Shown here piece by piece: positions 27,001 through 34,900 of a DNA stretch of 64,000 nucleotides (positions are counted from its first letter, which is position 1; every line of letters begins with the position of its first letter). A program made the position numbers and the translations under genes. The notes below the pieces were generated by a model. The model was given only the letters and a program-made list of their open reading frames with translations. It was not told the DNA's origin and did no database searches. The stretch is from Parabacteroides faecis (lineage in GTDB: Bacteria; Bacteroidota; Bacteroidia; Bacteroidales; Tannerellaceae). The stretch spans positions 396,551 to 460,550 of the forward strand of contig NZ_BMPB01000003.1 of NCBI RefSeq assembly GCF_014647375.1. Direction: 5' to 3'.

Positions 27001-27508
27001 TGCTTTTTCATATACCTATGATCCATTTATCAATATTACTGAGCCTTATGCCGGAATTTTTTACAGAGAAAGGTTAGTCGTGAACCAAACTCCATGTGAG
27101 TTATTTTTTGGAGCACTCAACGCTGTACAGGAAGAAGAGAGATTCCACAAGATAACAGATGAACGCCTCGGGGTTTCAAAAGCTCTGCAAGAAATCAATT
27201 ATAAAGAAGTAAGCACTGCAAATCAGATCGAAATAACATTCCCCAAAGAAGTGAATGGAAGATATTATATATGCAAAAATACAAATGCCCTTAGGATGGT
27301 ACTGACGCAGTTACTCTCTCTAATCTCTTCCCCGGAACTTTCCAGAAATAAAGAAGTCGGGATCGGAGACATATGTTATACCAATAAAGAAAAAAAAGGA
27401 CTGATTATATTTACAAAAAATAATTATGTCATTTCTATGAGGAGGATCTCTGAAAAATTCGATTTATTTAGATATGCGAAACAACTTGAAGAAACGTTGA
27501 ATGTTTAA
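24077..27508 (+). CDS. LamG / membrane segment / transglutaminase-like multidomain protein
   Basis: 1143 residues, no N-terminal signal. Two LamG/concanavalin-like domains (about 1-175 and 220-395; AFSVECQLYPM, EGYISYIAEFDIALSAEEV). A helical region (400-545), one hydrophobic segment VITGLAVTTVTLATFTQI (549-566), an acidic then Pro-Thr linker PPPTPTPTPTPT (about 586-600), a beta domain (605-745), and a transglutaminase/papain-like core: Cys876 in NCMDCAFIIQYLCG, His930 in FSFHAVAVDYD and Asp950 in LYDACLSLD, correctly ordered and spaced. A C-terminal 120 residues are mixed helix/strand. Translated right after the Hint protein (one-base overlap), so the two probably act together. Enzyme, structural protein or toxin-like effector cannot be decided. 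Confidence 0.6.
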   Translation: MANSPYSFRGIKTYNNNYVWIEQIPGFTEEKAFSVECQLYPMNTNDGIIVSHADSLCLYMEEEFIWYRQDSKCPPVKIMPVVTGTFMNLTVTYDLQIWTFYLNGYKILQHSIKSIDNTEKSQVIKKSGSQSENTTGFTIGEKIKGYFSFVRFYKECLTEQKVLSYAVGTPPVTSLYAWIDFTEAQIIDKGPAKIEVCAKGLSCLYTLTPALFLNGKNYAYIDEKQPEKNTNTPVYSYTCMGKINPAYCANETMTIFANNSLGSDKGIKIDLVHDKDQTNVYHIIVTAGRTEFKGEGEMMLNEWSDFAITVTNNQLKIYTNDKEKAFSLATPIDVGMEEGKVFGVSIDQELVADYETAMEGYISYIAEFDIALSAEEVMKYKINLPYFFDKHLTSNYIFYEEDAINLLNCQSIGFHGKGGGLALAEDARAGIMPTTLSIYIPDSDPKWDTYTKDEKWQIEFMARLLEESYSTLFVGSLNSYNTNVAWYLRIASFLNQLRRRAGYTRMMDTTPHITTQSFMQWLRGLTQGWYRTLIATMTRAATMDTQTKVITGLAVTTVTLATFTQICRSIGSKADQDIDKNSDDRPDPPPTPTPTPTPTEKDVQLRLVSVQYDLNSDGETGAIHIKKDINTPMEFPEWQSSKNSEQVPALAAIVRNDIKKMIMSVTVKAYLSNVTSASTLIYVSLTHPATGKQISLQSSAFSIKNNETKTINFELPFSKEDFNTSPAKYNICMYWKYYQEIKKCRENMGRTFTSLYVLNNKPTRPLVCEYKTAYDATKEYPSIRGMDLCQKIYEHGEKIKDTNYLPPIAMGIAAAITIGFNDSIHNNTIPDYVYDVVNGASLYIIPNPLLALHMMLDIPTLLTDSTVLGQQYTINCMDCAFIIQYLCGLQGVPLTVTKMTSSFNFIETNPIIPIGFAGWGVPFNGGFSFHAVAVDYDPTVATFYSMRLYDACLSLDFGPTPSTNVGAIPQVPIDIAFSYTYDPFINITEPYAGIFYRERLVVNQTPCELFFGALNAVQEEERFHKITDERLGVSKALQEINYKEVSTANQIEITFPKEVNGRYYICKNTNALRMVLTQLLSLISSPELSRNKEVGIGDICYTNKEKKGLIIFTKNNYVISMRRISEKFDLFRYAKQLEETLNV

Positions 27509-27561
27509 TCACAGACAAATTTGTTTCTGGTACAGTATATTTGATATTGTATAAATAAAAT

Positions 27562-27606
27562 ACGACAGAATTCGAATATCAAATTATAATATTCAAATTC
27601 TGTCGT
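27562..27606. terminator. Bidirectional terminator between convergent genes
   Basis: An 18-bp stem with one mismatch, ACGACAGAATTCGAATAT (27562-27579) against 27589-27606. T-rich tails lie on both sides, so it can stop the Hint cassette (+) and the porin gene (-). Confidence 0.75.
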
Positions 27607-27665
27607 TTCCTATTTACAATAATTATACAGATAATCCCAAATACCTCATAGAGGATACTATGCAT

Positions 27666-28949
27666 TTAGAAACTATACTGTACTGCCAGATTCATCCGGT
27701 TGGCATGGCGTGTCTGATCGTTGAAATCCGTACGCCATCCTCTCAGGTATTCGGCACCCACCTGCAGGTCGGGCGTTATATTCCAGAACAGGTTTGCCAC
27801 CAGATACTGGCCGTAACGATATTGTTCGGAAGGAGTGACAGGGTAATCGTTGTCACTGTACAGGCGGGACTGGCTGTAAGTACTTGAAACAAATACTTTC
27901 GGAGTGATATTGTACTGCAAACCGGCATACCAGCCCATCATCGGAAGCACCTGCATGTGGCCGGATTTGGCCGGATCGGGAACAATATCCACATTGAGGT
28001 TACTCAGGTCGTTCATGTACTGGCTGATACCTTTTCCGTAAACACCTTGTCCGTACACCTGCACTTTGCTGCAGACATTGAAAGTCGTGGAGAGTAAAAC
28101 ACCCCAACCGGTTTCCGATTCGGCTTTATTGGCTACCAGGTTATCATAGGTCATACTTCTGACGATAGCGGCCGCACGCAGGTGACTTTTTGAGTTCCAT
28201 CCGTATTGCAGATAAGCCGGGAAATTCGGCATACGTTGTGAACCGATACTCAGCTTGTCATTGGTGATCCCGTCCACAACCGGCATTTCCACACCGATAC
28301 CGGCTTTCCATCCTTTTCCGAAGGCACGTTCATAACGGAACTGCGTTGCATGATAGATAGCCATCCCGTTCGGTCCGGCAAAGTCGATCGTCGGAGGAAT
28401 AGCCGACAGGTCCATAAACGAACCGTAGTCGTATCCGAGTGTGAAACCCAGTAAAGATGCATAAGCATTTCTCAACTCAAACCCTTTACCGTCACCGCGG
28501 AAATTACCGGCGGTATAGACAACGAAGTCACCTAAATGCTTGGTATGTCCTACCAACTTCAGGAAGACCGTACTGGTCGTTGCATCCATCTGGAACTGGT
28601 TTCTTACGTGTGACGCACCTTTGTTGGGGATCAGTGCAGGGTAGAAATCAATATCCTTGGAAATACCGCCGAAGTCGTATTCGGCTGTTGCCTTTACATA
28701 TCCGCCGATACCCAGGGCGAAACGGCCTTTGCGGTCGGTCAGCAGGAAACGGGGAATACCCGGTTCGTGGAAACGCTGATTCTGGGTTTCGTTCAGTATC
28801 CGGATAATCTCATCGCCCGCCTTGTCACGGGATATGAACAGGATTGAATTCGGCTCCTCATCCTTGATGATCACTTTCTGAGCCTGGGCATGGGTAGACA
28901 GTAGACCTAACCCGAGCAGTAAGGCTGCTCCTTTAACAAATGCTTTCAT
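27666..28949 (-). CDS. DcaP-like outer-membrane porin
   Basis: 427 residues from the ATG at 28949, chosen since MKAFVKGAALLLGLGLLSTHAQAQ is then a complete signal peptide; the frame opens at 28997. After a short N-terminal coil (about 40-60, RIIRILNETQ-like), the protein is a run of amphipathic beta strands: GRFALGIGGYVKATAEYDFG, FELRNAYASLLGFTLGYDYG, YGQYLVANLFWNITPDL. It ends in Phe (NLAVQYSF), the usual outer-membrane beta-barrel signal. Strand pattern and FAGPNGMAIYHATQFRYER resemble DcaP-type trimeric porins, which pass small acids or sugars. Substrate unknown. It is divergent from the cyclophilin operon. Confidence 0.75.
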   Translation of the reverse strand: MKAFVKGAALLLGLGLLSTHAQAQKVIIKDEEPNSILFISRDKAGDEIIRILNETQNQRFHEPGIPRFLLTDRKGRFALGIGGYVKATAEYDFGGISKDIDFYPALIPNKGASHVRNQFQMDATTSTVFLKLVGHTKHLGDFVVYTAGNFRGDGKGFELRNAYASLLGFTLGYDYGSFMDLSAIPPTIDFAGPNGMAIYHATQFRYERAFGKGWKAGIGVEMPVVDGITNDKLSIGSQRMPNFPAYLQYGWNSKSHLRAAAIVRSMTYDNLVANKAESETGWGVLLSTTFNVCSKVQVYGQGVYGKGISQYMNDLSNLNVDIVPDPAKSGHMQVLPMMGWYAGLQYNITPKVFVSSTYSQSRLYSDNDYPVTPSEQYRYGQYLVANLFWNITPDLQVGAEYLRGWRTDFNDQTRHANRMNLAVQYSF

Positions 28950-29016
28950 AAATGTGTTTTGTTTAGACGTTTTACCAGTAAGGAACAAGCATTGCATGAA
29001 AAGGTTGTGTTAAAAG

Positions 29017-29048
29017 GTTGCGTTAACGACTAAAAGTAACTATTTTTG
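29017..29048 (+). promoter_or_regulatory. Promoter of the cyclophilin/MATE operon
   Basis: GTTG at 29017-29020 and TATTTTTG at 29041-29048, 20 bases apart; the -7 matches TAnnTTTG exactly and the ATG follows at 29076. Confidence 0.65.
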
Positions 29049-29075
29049 TTGCCTTAATAACAAAATAAAACGAAG

Positions 29076-29747
29076 ATGAAAAAGCTGTTTGCTATAGGTT
29101 TACTCCTTATTGGAATATTGTCATCCTTTCATTTGCAAGCGCAGGAAGTTGAGACACTTGTCCTGATCGATACCGATATGGGAAAGATCAAAGTGAAGTT
29201 ATTTAACGATACTCCACAACACAGGGATAATTTTATCAAAAATGTGAAAGAACACCGTTACGACGGATTACTTTTCCATCGTGTGATCAAACAATTCATG
29301 GTACAAGGAGGTGACATCAACTCGAAAGATGCTCCTATCGAACAGCATCTCGGCGACGGAGATCCGGGTTATACCATCCCTGCAGAGATCGTCTATCCGA
29401 AATATTTCCATAAACGCGGCATGTTATGCGCTGCCCGTACCAGCGACGATGAAAATCCGGAACGTGCCTCATCCGGAACGCAGTTCTATATCGTCACCGG
29501 AAAGTTCTATACGGAAATGGAACTGGATAAGATGGAAAAGGCCGAAAACAGGACATTCACTCCGGAAGAGCGTCAGGCTTACATGCTGGAAGGTGGTGCT
29601 CCGCACCTGGATAACAAGTACACAGTCTTCGGTGAAGTCATAAAAGGTATGAAAGTTGTCGATAAAATCCAATTTGTCGAAACAAATGAAGACAACAGGC
29701 CGTTAAAGAATATAAAGATCAAGACAATGAAAGTTGTCGATAAATAA
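29076..29747 (+). CDS. Peptidyl-prolyl isomerase, cyclophilin type, exported
   Basis: 223 residues with signal peptide MKKLFAIGLLLIGILSSFHLQAQ, so periplasmic. The cyclophilin core is intact: TDMGKIKVKLFNDTPQHRDNF, the active-site Arg in LLFHRVIKQFMVQGGD, and SSGTQFYIVTGK with the conserved Gln/Phe. A ~25-residue insertion (MELDKMEKAENRTFTPEERQ) precedes LDNKYTVFGEVIKGMKVVDKI. It speeds cis-trans isomerisation at proline during folding. First gene of a three-gene operon; the second cyclophilin begins 20 bases after its stop and is a close paralogue. Confidence 0.9.
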   Translation: MKKLFAIGLLLIGILSSFHLQAQEVETLVLIDTDMGKIKVKLFNDTPQHRDNFIKNVKEHRYDGLLFHRVIKQFMVQGGDINSKDAPIEQHLGDGDPGYTIPAEIVYPKYFHKRGMLCAARTSDDENPERASSGTQFYIVTGKFYTEMELDKMEKAENRTFTPEERQAYMLEGGAPHLDNKYTVFGEVIKGMKVVDKIQFVETNEDNRPLKNIKIKTMKVVDK

Positions 29748-29766
29748 TCATTAAACGAAATTAAGA

Positions 29767-30534
29767 ATGGAAACGCAAACAAACGAGACACAGGTGTTGA
29801 TGAAAACCAGCCTGGGTAACATCAAACTGAAACTATACAACGAAACACCGAAACATCGCGATAACTTTATCAAGCTGGTAGAGGACGGAACTTACAACGG
29901 CCTGCTTTTCCACCGTGTGATCAAGGATTTCATGATCCAGGGAGGTGACGTCACATCCAAAGATGCTCCGATGAGCAAACAGCTTGGTGCCGGCGACCTG
30001 GGCTATACGGTTCCTGCCGAGTTCGTTTATCCGAAATATTTCCATAAAAAAGGTGCACTCTCTGCTGCCCGTACCGGCGATGAGGTGAATCCCGAAAGAG
30101 AATCTTCTGCATCCCAGTTCTATATCGTAACCGGTAAAGTCTACAAAGATGCCGAACTGGATCAGATGGAGAAACAAAAAGAAGGCCGTCTGAAACAATC
30201 TATTTTCGCCCGCCTGCAAAAAGAAAATGCGGCAAAGATCAAGGCGGCTTACCAGAGCGGAGACAAAGCGGAACTGGCTATCATCCGCGATACCCTGGTA
30301 GGTAAAACCGAACTGGAAGCGGAAAAACGTAAAGAGGAAGCCAAGCTGACTCCGGAACAACGCGAAGCTTACAAAACAATCGGCGGTGTTCCTTTCCTGG
30401 ATAATGAATATACGGTTTATGGCGAAGTGGTAGAAGGACTGGACGTAGTGGATGCCATCCAAAATGTCAAGACCAACCGACAGGACCGTCCGCTGGAAAA
30501 TGTGGTTATCGAATCAGTAGAAATCATTGAATGA
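29767..30534 (+). CDS. Peptidyl-prolyl isomerase, cyclophilin type, cytoplasmic
   Basis: 255 residues, no signal peptide, so cytoplasmic. Closely similar to the preceding protein: TSLGNIKLKLYNETPKHRDNF, LLFHRVIKDFMIQGGDVTS, ESSASQFYIVTGK. Between SQFYIVTGK and LDNEYTVYGEVVEGLDVVD it carries a Lys/Glu-rich insertion of about 75 residues, predicted helical (KQSIFARLQKENAAKIKAAY). The two genes look like a tandem duplication in which one copy kept the export signal and the other gained the longer insert. Its stop overlaps the MATE start by four bases (ATGA). Confidence 0.9.
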   Translation: METQTNETQVLMKTSLGNIKLKLYNETPKHRDNFIKLVEDGTYNGLLFHRVIKDFMIQGGDVTSKDAPMSKQLGAGDLGYTVPAEFVYPKYFHKKGALSAARTGDEVNPERESSASQFYIVTGKVYKDAELDQMEKQKEGRLKQSIFARLQKENAAKIKAAYQSGDKAELAIIRDTLVGKTELEAEKRKEEAKLTPEQREAYKTIGGVPFLDNEYTVYGEVVEGLDVVDAIQNVKTNRQDRPLENVVIESVEIIE

Positions 30535-31880
30535 TACAATTCTCTGCTTATAAAGAACATTATAAAGAAACAATACGCCTGGGTGTCCCGATCATGTTGG
30601 GACAGCTGGGCATTATTATTGTCGGGTTTGCCGATAACATTATGGTGGGGCATCACAGTACAGCCGAACTCGCCGCCGCCTCGTTCGTCAATAACTTCTT
30701 CAACCTGGCTTTTATTTTCGGAATGGGTTTTTCATACGGCCTCACTCCTATTATCGGCGGGCTGCATGCCAACAAAGAATATCGCCAGGCCGGTGAGACA
30801 CTGAAGAACAGTCTTTTTATCAATTTCATCGTCGGGGTCCTGTTGAGTTGCCTGATGCTTCTGCTTTTACTGAATATCGATATATTAAAGCAGCCGGAAG
30901 AGTTGATGCCGTATATCGTTCCTTATTATATCCTGCAACTATTCTCGGTAATATTTGCCATGCTGTTCAATTCGTTCAAACAGTTCAGCGATGGTACGAC
31001 CGATACGGTCACGCCGATGTGGATCATGCTGGGGGCGAATGTGCTGAATATTATAGGTAATTATTTCCTTATCTATGGTAAATGCGGCGTTCCCGAACTG
31101 GGACTGACAGGGGCCGGTATTTCTACGCTCGTCAGCCGTATCCTGACTTTTATCGTTTTCTATATTTTATTTACCCGAAGGGAAAAGTATAAGGAGTTTT
31201 TAGTGGGGTTCAAAAATGGGGTTGTCAACCGGCTGAATCTCTCTAAACTGATACGTTTAGGTTTTCCGGTAGGACTGTTGATGGGAGTTGAAACAGGGTC
31301 GTTCAGCCTGAGTGTTATTATGATGGGATGGTTAGGAAGTACGGCATTAGCTGCTCATCAGGTATTGGGTGTTATTACTACGCTTGGGTTTATGGTTTAC
31401 TACGGGATAGCTGCGGCAGTTACGATACGGGTCAGTGTTTTTAAAGGGTATAGCGACTGGCTGAATATTCGTCAGGCTTCCTTTGCCGGACTGCATCTGA
31501 TCATGGGGGTTGCTGTCCTGTTCGTTTCATTTATTATGTTATTCCATAAGAATATGGGATATTTGTTTACACCGGAACATGAAGTGGTGGCAATGGTGGC
31601 TTTGTTGTCCTGGTCGGTTGTTCTGTACCAGTTCGGCGACGGATTACAGATATTGTTCGCCAATGCTTTGCGTGGTATTTCGGATGTGAAATATATGGCT
31701 TACTGCGCTTTTATCTGCCACTTCGGGCTGGCGTTGCCGATCGGGTATATTTGCGGATTTATCTTTGACTGGGGAGCGATCGGTATCTGGTGCGGGTTTC
31801 CGATAAGTCTGACGACGTTGGGGGTATTGCTTTGGAGACGGTTTAATAAACTCACTCTGAAACCTATAAAACAACAATAA
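30531..31880 (+). CDS. MATE family efflux transporter
   Basis: 449 residues, about 12 membrane helices in two homologous halves, the MATE layout. Marker stretches: RLGVPIMLGQLGIIIVGFAD in helix 1 with FADNIMVGHHS, and RLGFPVGLLMGVETGSFSLS opening the second half. It exports organic cations or drugs in exchange for Na+ or H+; the substrate cannot be told. The ATG overlaps the stop of the cyclophilin gene, so it is the last gene of that operon, and a strong terminator follows at once. Confidence 0.9.
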   Translation: MIQFSAYKEHYKETIRLGVPIMLGQLGIIIVGFADNIMVGHHSTAELAAASFVNNFFNLAFIFGMGFSYGLTPIIGGLHANKEYRQAGETLKNSLFINFIVGVLLSCLMLLLLLNIDILKQPEELMPYIVPYYILQLFSVIFAMLFNSFKQFSDGTTDTVTPMWIMLGANVLNIIGNYFLIYGKCGVPELGLTGAGISTLVSRILTFIVFYILFTRREKYKEFLVGFKNGVVNRLNLSKLIRLGFPVGLLMGVETGSFSLSVIMMGWLGSTALAAHQVLGVITTLGFMVYYGIAAAVTIRVSVFKGYSDWLNIRQASFAGLHLIMGVAVLFVSFIMLFHKNMGYLFTPEHEVVAMVALLSWSVVLYQFGDGLQILFANALRGISDVKYMAYCAFICHFGLALPIGYICGFIFDWGAIGIWCGFPISLTTLGVLLWRRFNKLTLKPIKQQ

Positions 31881-31881
31881 T

Positions 31882-31937
31882 AAAAATCCCTTTTGCAATC
31901 GATTATACACTACAAAATCGATTACAAAAGGGATTTT
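31882..31937. terminator. Bidirectional terminator between MATE and fimbrial genes
   Basis: AAAAATCCCTTTTG...AATCGAT (31882-31903) pairs with the complement at 31916-31937, about 21 bp with one mismatch. T tracts on both strands serve the MATE operon (+) and the fimbrial operon (-). Confidence 0.85.
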
Positions 31938-31955
31938 TTATCTCTATTTACTTTA

Positions 31956-34900
31956 CTATTTCACGATCACTTTGCTACTTTTCACATCTCCCTTTTCGGT
32001 TGAGACCTTTACGACATAGACGCCTCCTGCCAGATAGAGGCGTTTGACCGGTTCGTTTATTGACTGGAGACTGAGTAGTAATCTGCCGGAAAGATCATAT
32101 ACCCGTACCGTCTTCAGTCTGTCAGAGGAAGAGGTGGCAACTACAATTTCACCGGCTACCGGAGAATAGATGGCAATATCGCTTTCTGCCTGTAGCCCCT
32201 CTTTTCCACTGTTCAGGAAATAGCGGCCATGCGTAGAACCGGGAACAGTTACCTGTGTGTTCAGGGCATCCAGCCGGATACTTTGATCCAGCAGGGCATC
32301 ATAAAGGTAAAGCGGACTGTCGAACTGTTCGATGCCCTCGAAAGTGAGGGTTACATCTTCTGCGTTATCGCTGTAAATGCCCAGCGGGATGTTGGTAATA
32401 ACCGACGTTTGATTGATAGCCACCGCCTGATTTCCGGCTACGCTGTACAGAGCAGGATGCTGTTTTTCGTCCGTATCCAATAATACGGCTGCATCCTCGC
32501 CGATGCGGTAGTCGGTATCAGCCTGTTCCCGTTTGACAATGGAAATAGAACTACATTCGTCATTCCGTTTGGCTGAGATGTAAAGAGTCGGGAAAGTTTC
32601 TCCTTCTGATGAACGGGTTGAAAGCGAGGTATTATTATCCGCCGACATCATTTTCGGAGTAAAAGTGACAGTAAGGGATTTCGCCTCAACTGCATCCTGT
32701 TTCTGAACAAAGAAGCCTTGCATGGGTTTCAGAAAACCGCCAGTACTACCGCTTGTACTTACCGTTTCGTTATTTTTGTTTAATACAAATGCGTCATATT
32801 CCGTCCAGTAAGTTCTAATCAACTCTCGATTTCCATCAAAAAACTTTTCCATATTCAAATAGGTCATAAACGGATTGCCTACAAAGAAGAAGTAGCCGTT
32901 GGTAGCATTTATGACTTCAGCTTCTAACTCCGTTACTCCCATATCGAAACCTAATCTACCACGTAAACTTTGTTCTGACGGAATCTTATGCTGATCGTTT
33001 GTATCCGTTTGACCTCCTGTATCATAATAATCATAAAATGTATCAGCTTTAGGCAAACGCACCAAAGCCGTTCCATTTTTAAGATTCTCCACACTTCCAT
33101 AAAACCCAATACCCGGTTCATAAGGAACCGATACATCATTATACTCGATACTCCAGTTGGAAGCAACAGCTTCATACACCTTATCATTTTCATTTTTCAA
33201 ATACATCTTAGCACTATTATCCCATGTTTTCTGGTAGAAAGCCGGATTAAAACGATTGTTTTGATTCTTCACAAAAGTTATATCCTTAAAAGCTTCTGTT
33301 TCCTGTCGTCCAGTCTCTTTCGGTGCATACATATCACCTGCTATCACACCCTGCAAAGGAGATGACAAGAAATATTTCTGGTTCTTCACCATCTCAAACT
33401 CAACTCTTGCCTTCTTGTAAGTCAAGTAATCCTGCCCCATCAATGTTGCTCCAGGCTTAAAGTAAATTTCATTACAACGGTTTCCATTAAAAGCTACTGC
33501 TGCATACACACCATCATCAACCTCTTCCGGTGTCATCATATCATATTCTATGCGATCAGTCGCATCTCCAATTCTGTCAGAATTATCCTCCGGTATCATA
33601 TTCAATGACTGATCACTACTTCCCTTTGCCGTCAATTTATACAACCATGAACTGTTTTCAGGCTTAAGTATTGTCACGTATGAAAAGTTCATCGGAGCAA
33701 AAGCATACTCCAAATCATTCCGGTTCAGGCCATCCGGGTTTGCATCAGCGTCTTCTTCGCTACCCATATAAAGTTCTTTTTTGTTCGAACGCCTCCACAA
33801 AGCATCGTTATTCCAGTTACGGGAAGTTCCGTCACTGATCCATGTCAAATATTGAGGAACTATTTTAAGCGGAAGATACACGATACCGTCACAAGTCTCT
33901 ATACGCTTATTGTCTATCGTCCTCTCTTCGAAATGAATCATCAAAGTATAGATATACCCCTCGAGCGGCTCAAAATCCGGCAAGAAATTTAAACGAATAT
34001 AATTATCGCTTCCATTCTCTTCTGCTTTCATATCTGTAAGCACCGCGACAATCGGAAGTTCCTCAACGACATCACCATTTATTTTGTATAGCAAAACGGA
34101 ATCTTTCAAATCTACCGACGAAATACCCAAGTGATCTGCGTTTGAATTATCTGTCAATTCAATATGGCGCACCGGTATTTGCAGAGAAGCCTTTGAGAAA
34201 GATGATTCATCCCGTCTACACTCTTTAATCTGTTCCAGACCAATACGTAAAGGTACTTCCGACATATCCTCCGGATACTGTATGTCGGTAAGCCCAAGTT
34301 TCATCACAGGAGCCTTCGTCGTTGCTTCAAGCTCTACTTTTTGAGGCTCCAAACAGAGTAACGCATTCGAGCTACCTGTCACAGATTCTATTTCTTCCTT
34401 TAATTCCTGTTCGTCTACCGTAAAAGGCAAAACATAAAATATTCGATTCTCTTCAGTCAACGTAAATTCCGGACTATGGACAGATAATAGCAAAGATCCT
34501 TCCTCCACTAAACTTATCAACTTTTCCTTTATAGACTTCAAGCTATCTGCCCCCGGATTCCATGCTTTCAAATCTTCAACATTCCCTTTCTTGGGTTCAC
34601 CACTTACATCTTTGTTCAAATCTTCCCTGAATAGTTTTAAGTCAGCAAACAAAAGTACTACTTCATCCGGCCAAAGATTTCCATTTCCAGTCTCTGCATC
34701 CCCTTTGTCATTCCCCTCACCATCGGTATCATTATCACCAGAAGCTTCATCTTCATGGAAAAAATACCAATCAAAACAATAATTCTCCGGTTCAAAATGA
34801 ATAACTCCACCATCCGGCTTAGATGCCTGCAAAGTAGCATCGATATGCACTGGATTGTTAAAACAATATCCACTTTGGATATAATCCGACTCTCCATTGA

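Noticed and set aside
29833-30462. 209-residue - strand open frame inside the second cyclophilin gene
   Set aside because: Antisense to a clear cyclophilin; Phe/Arg-rich composition of a reversed Lys/Glu-rich coding region.
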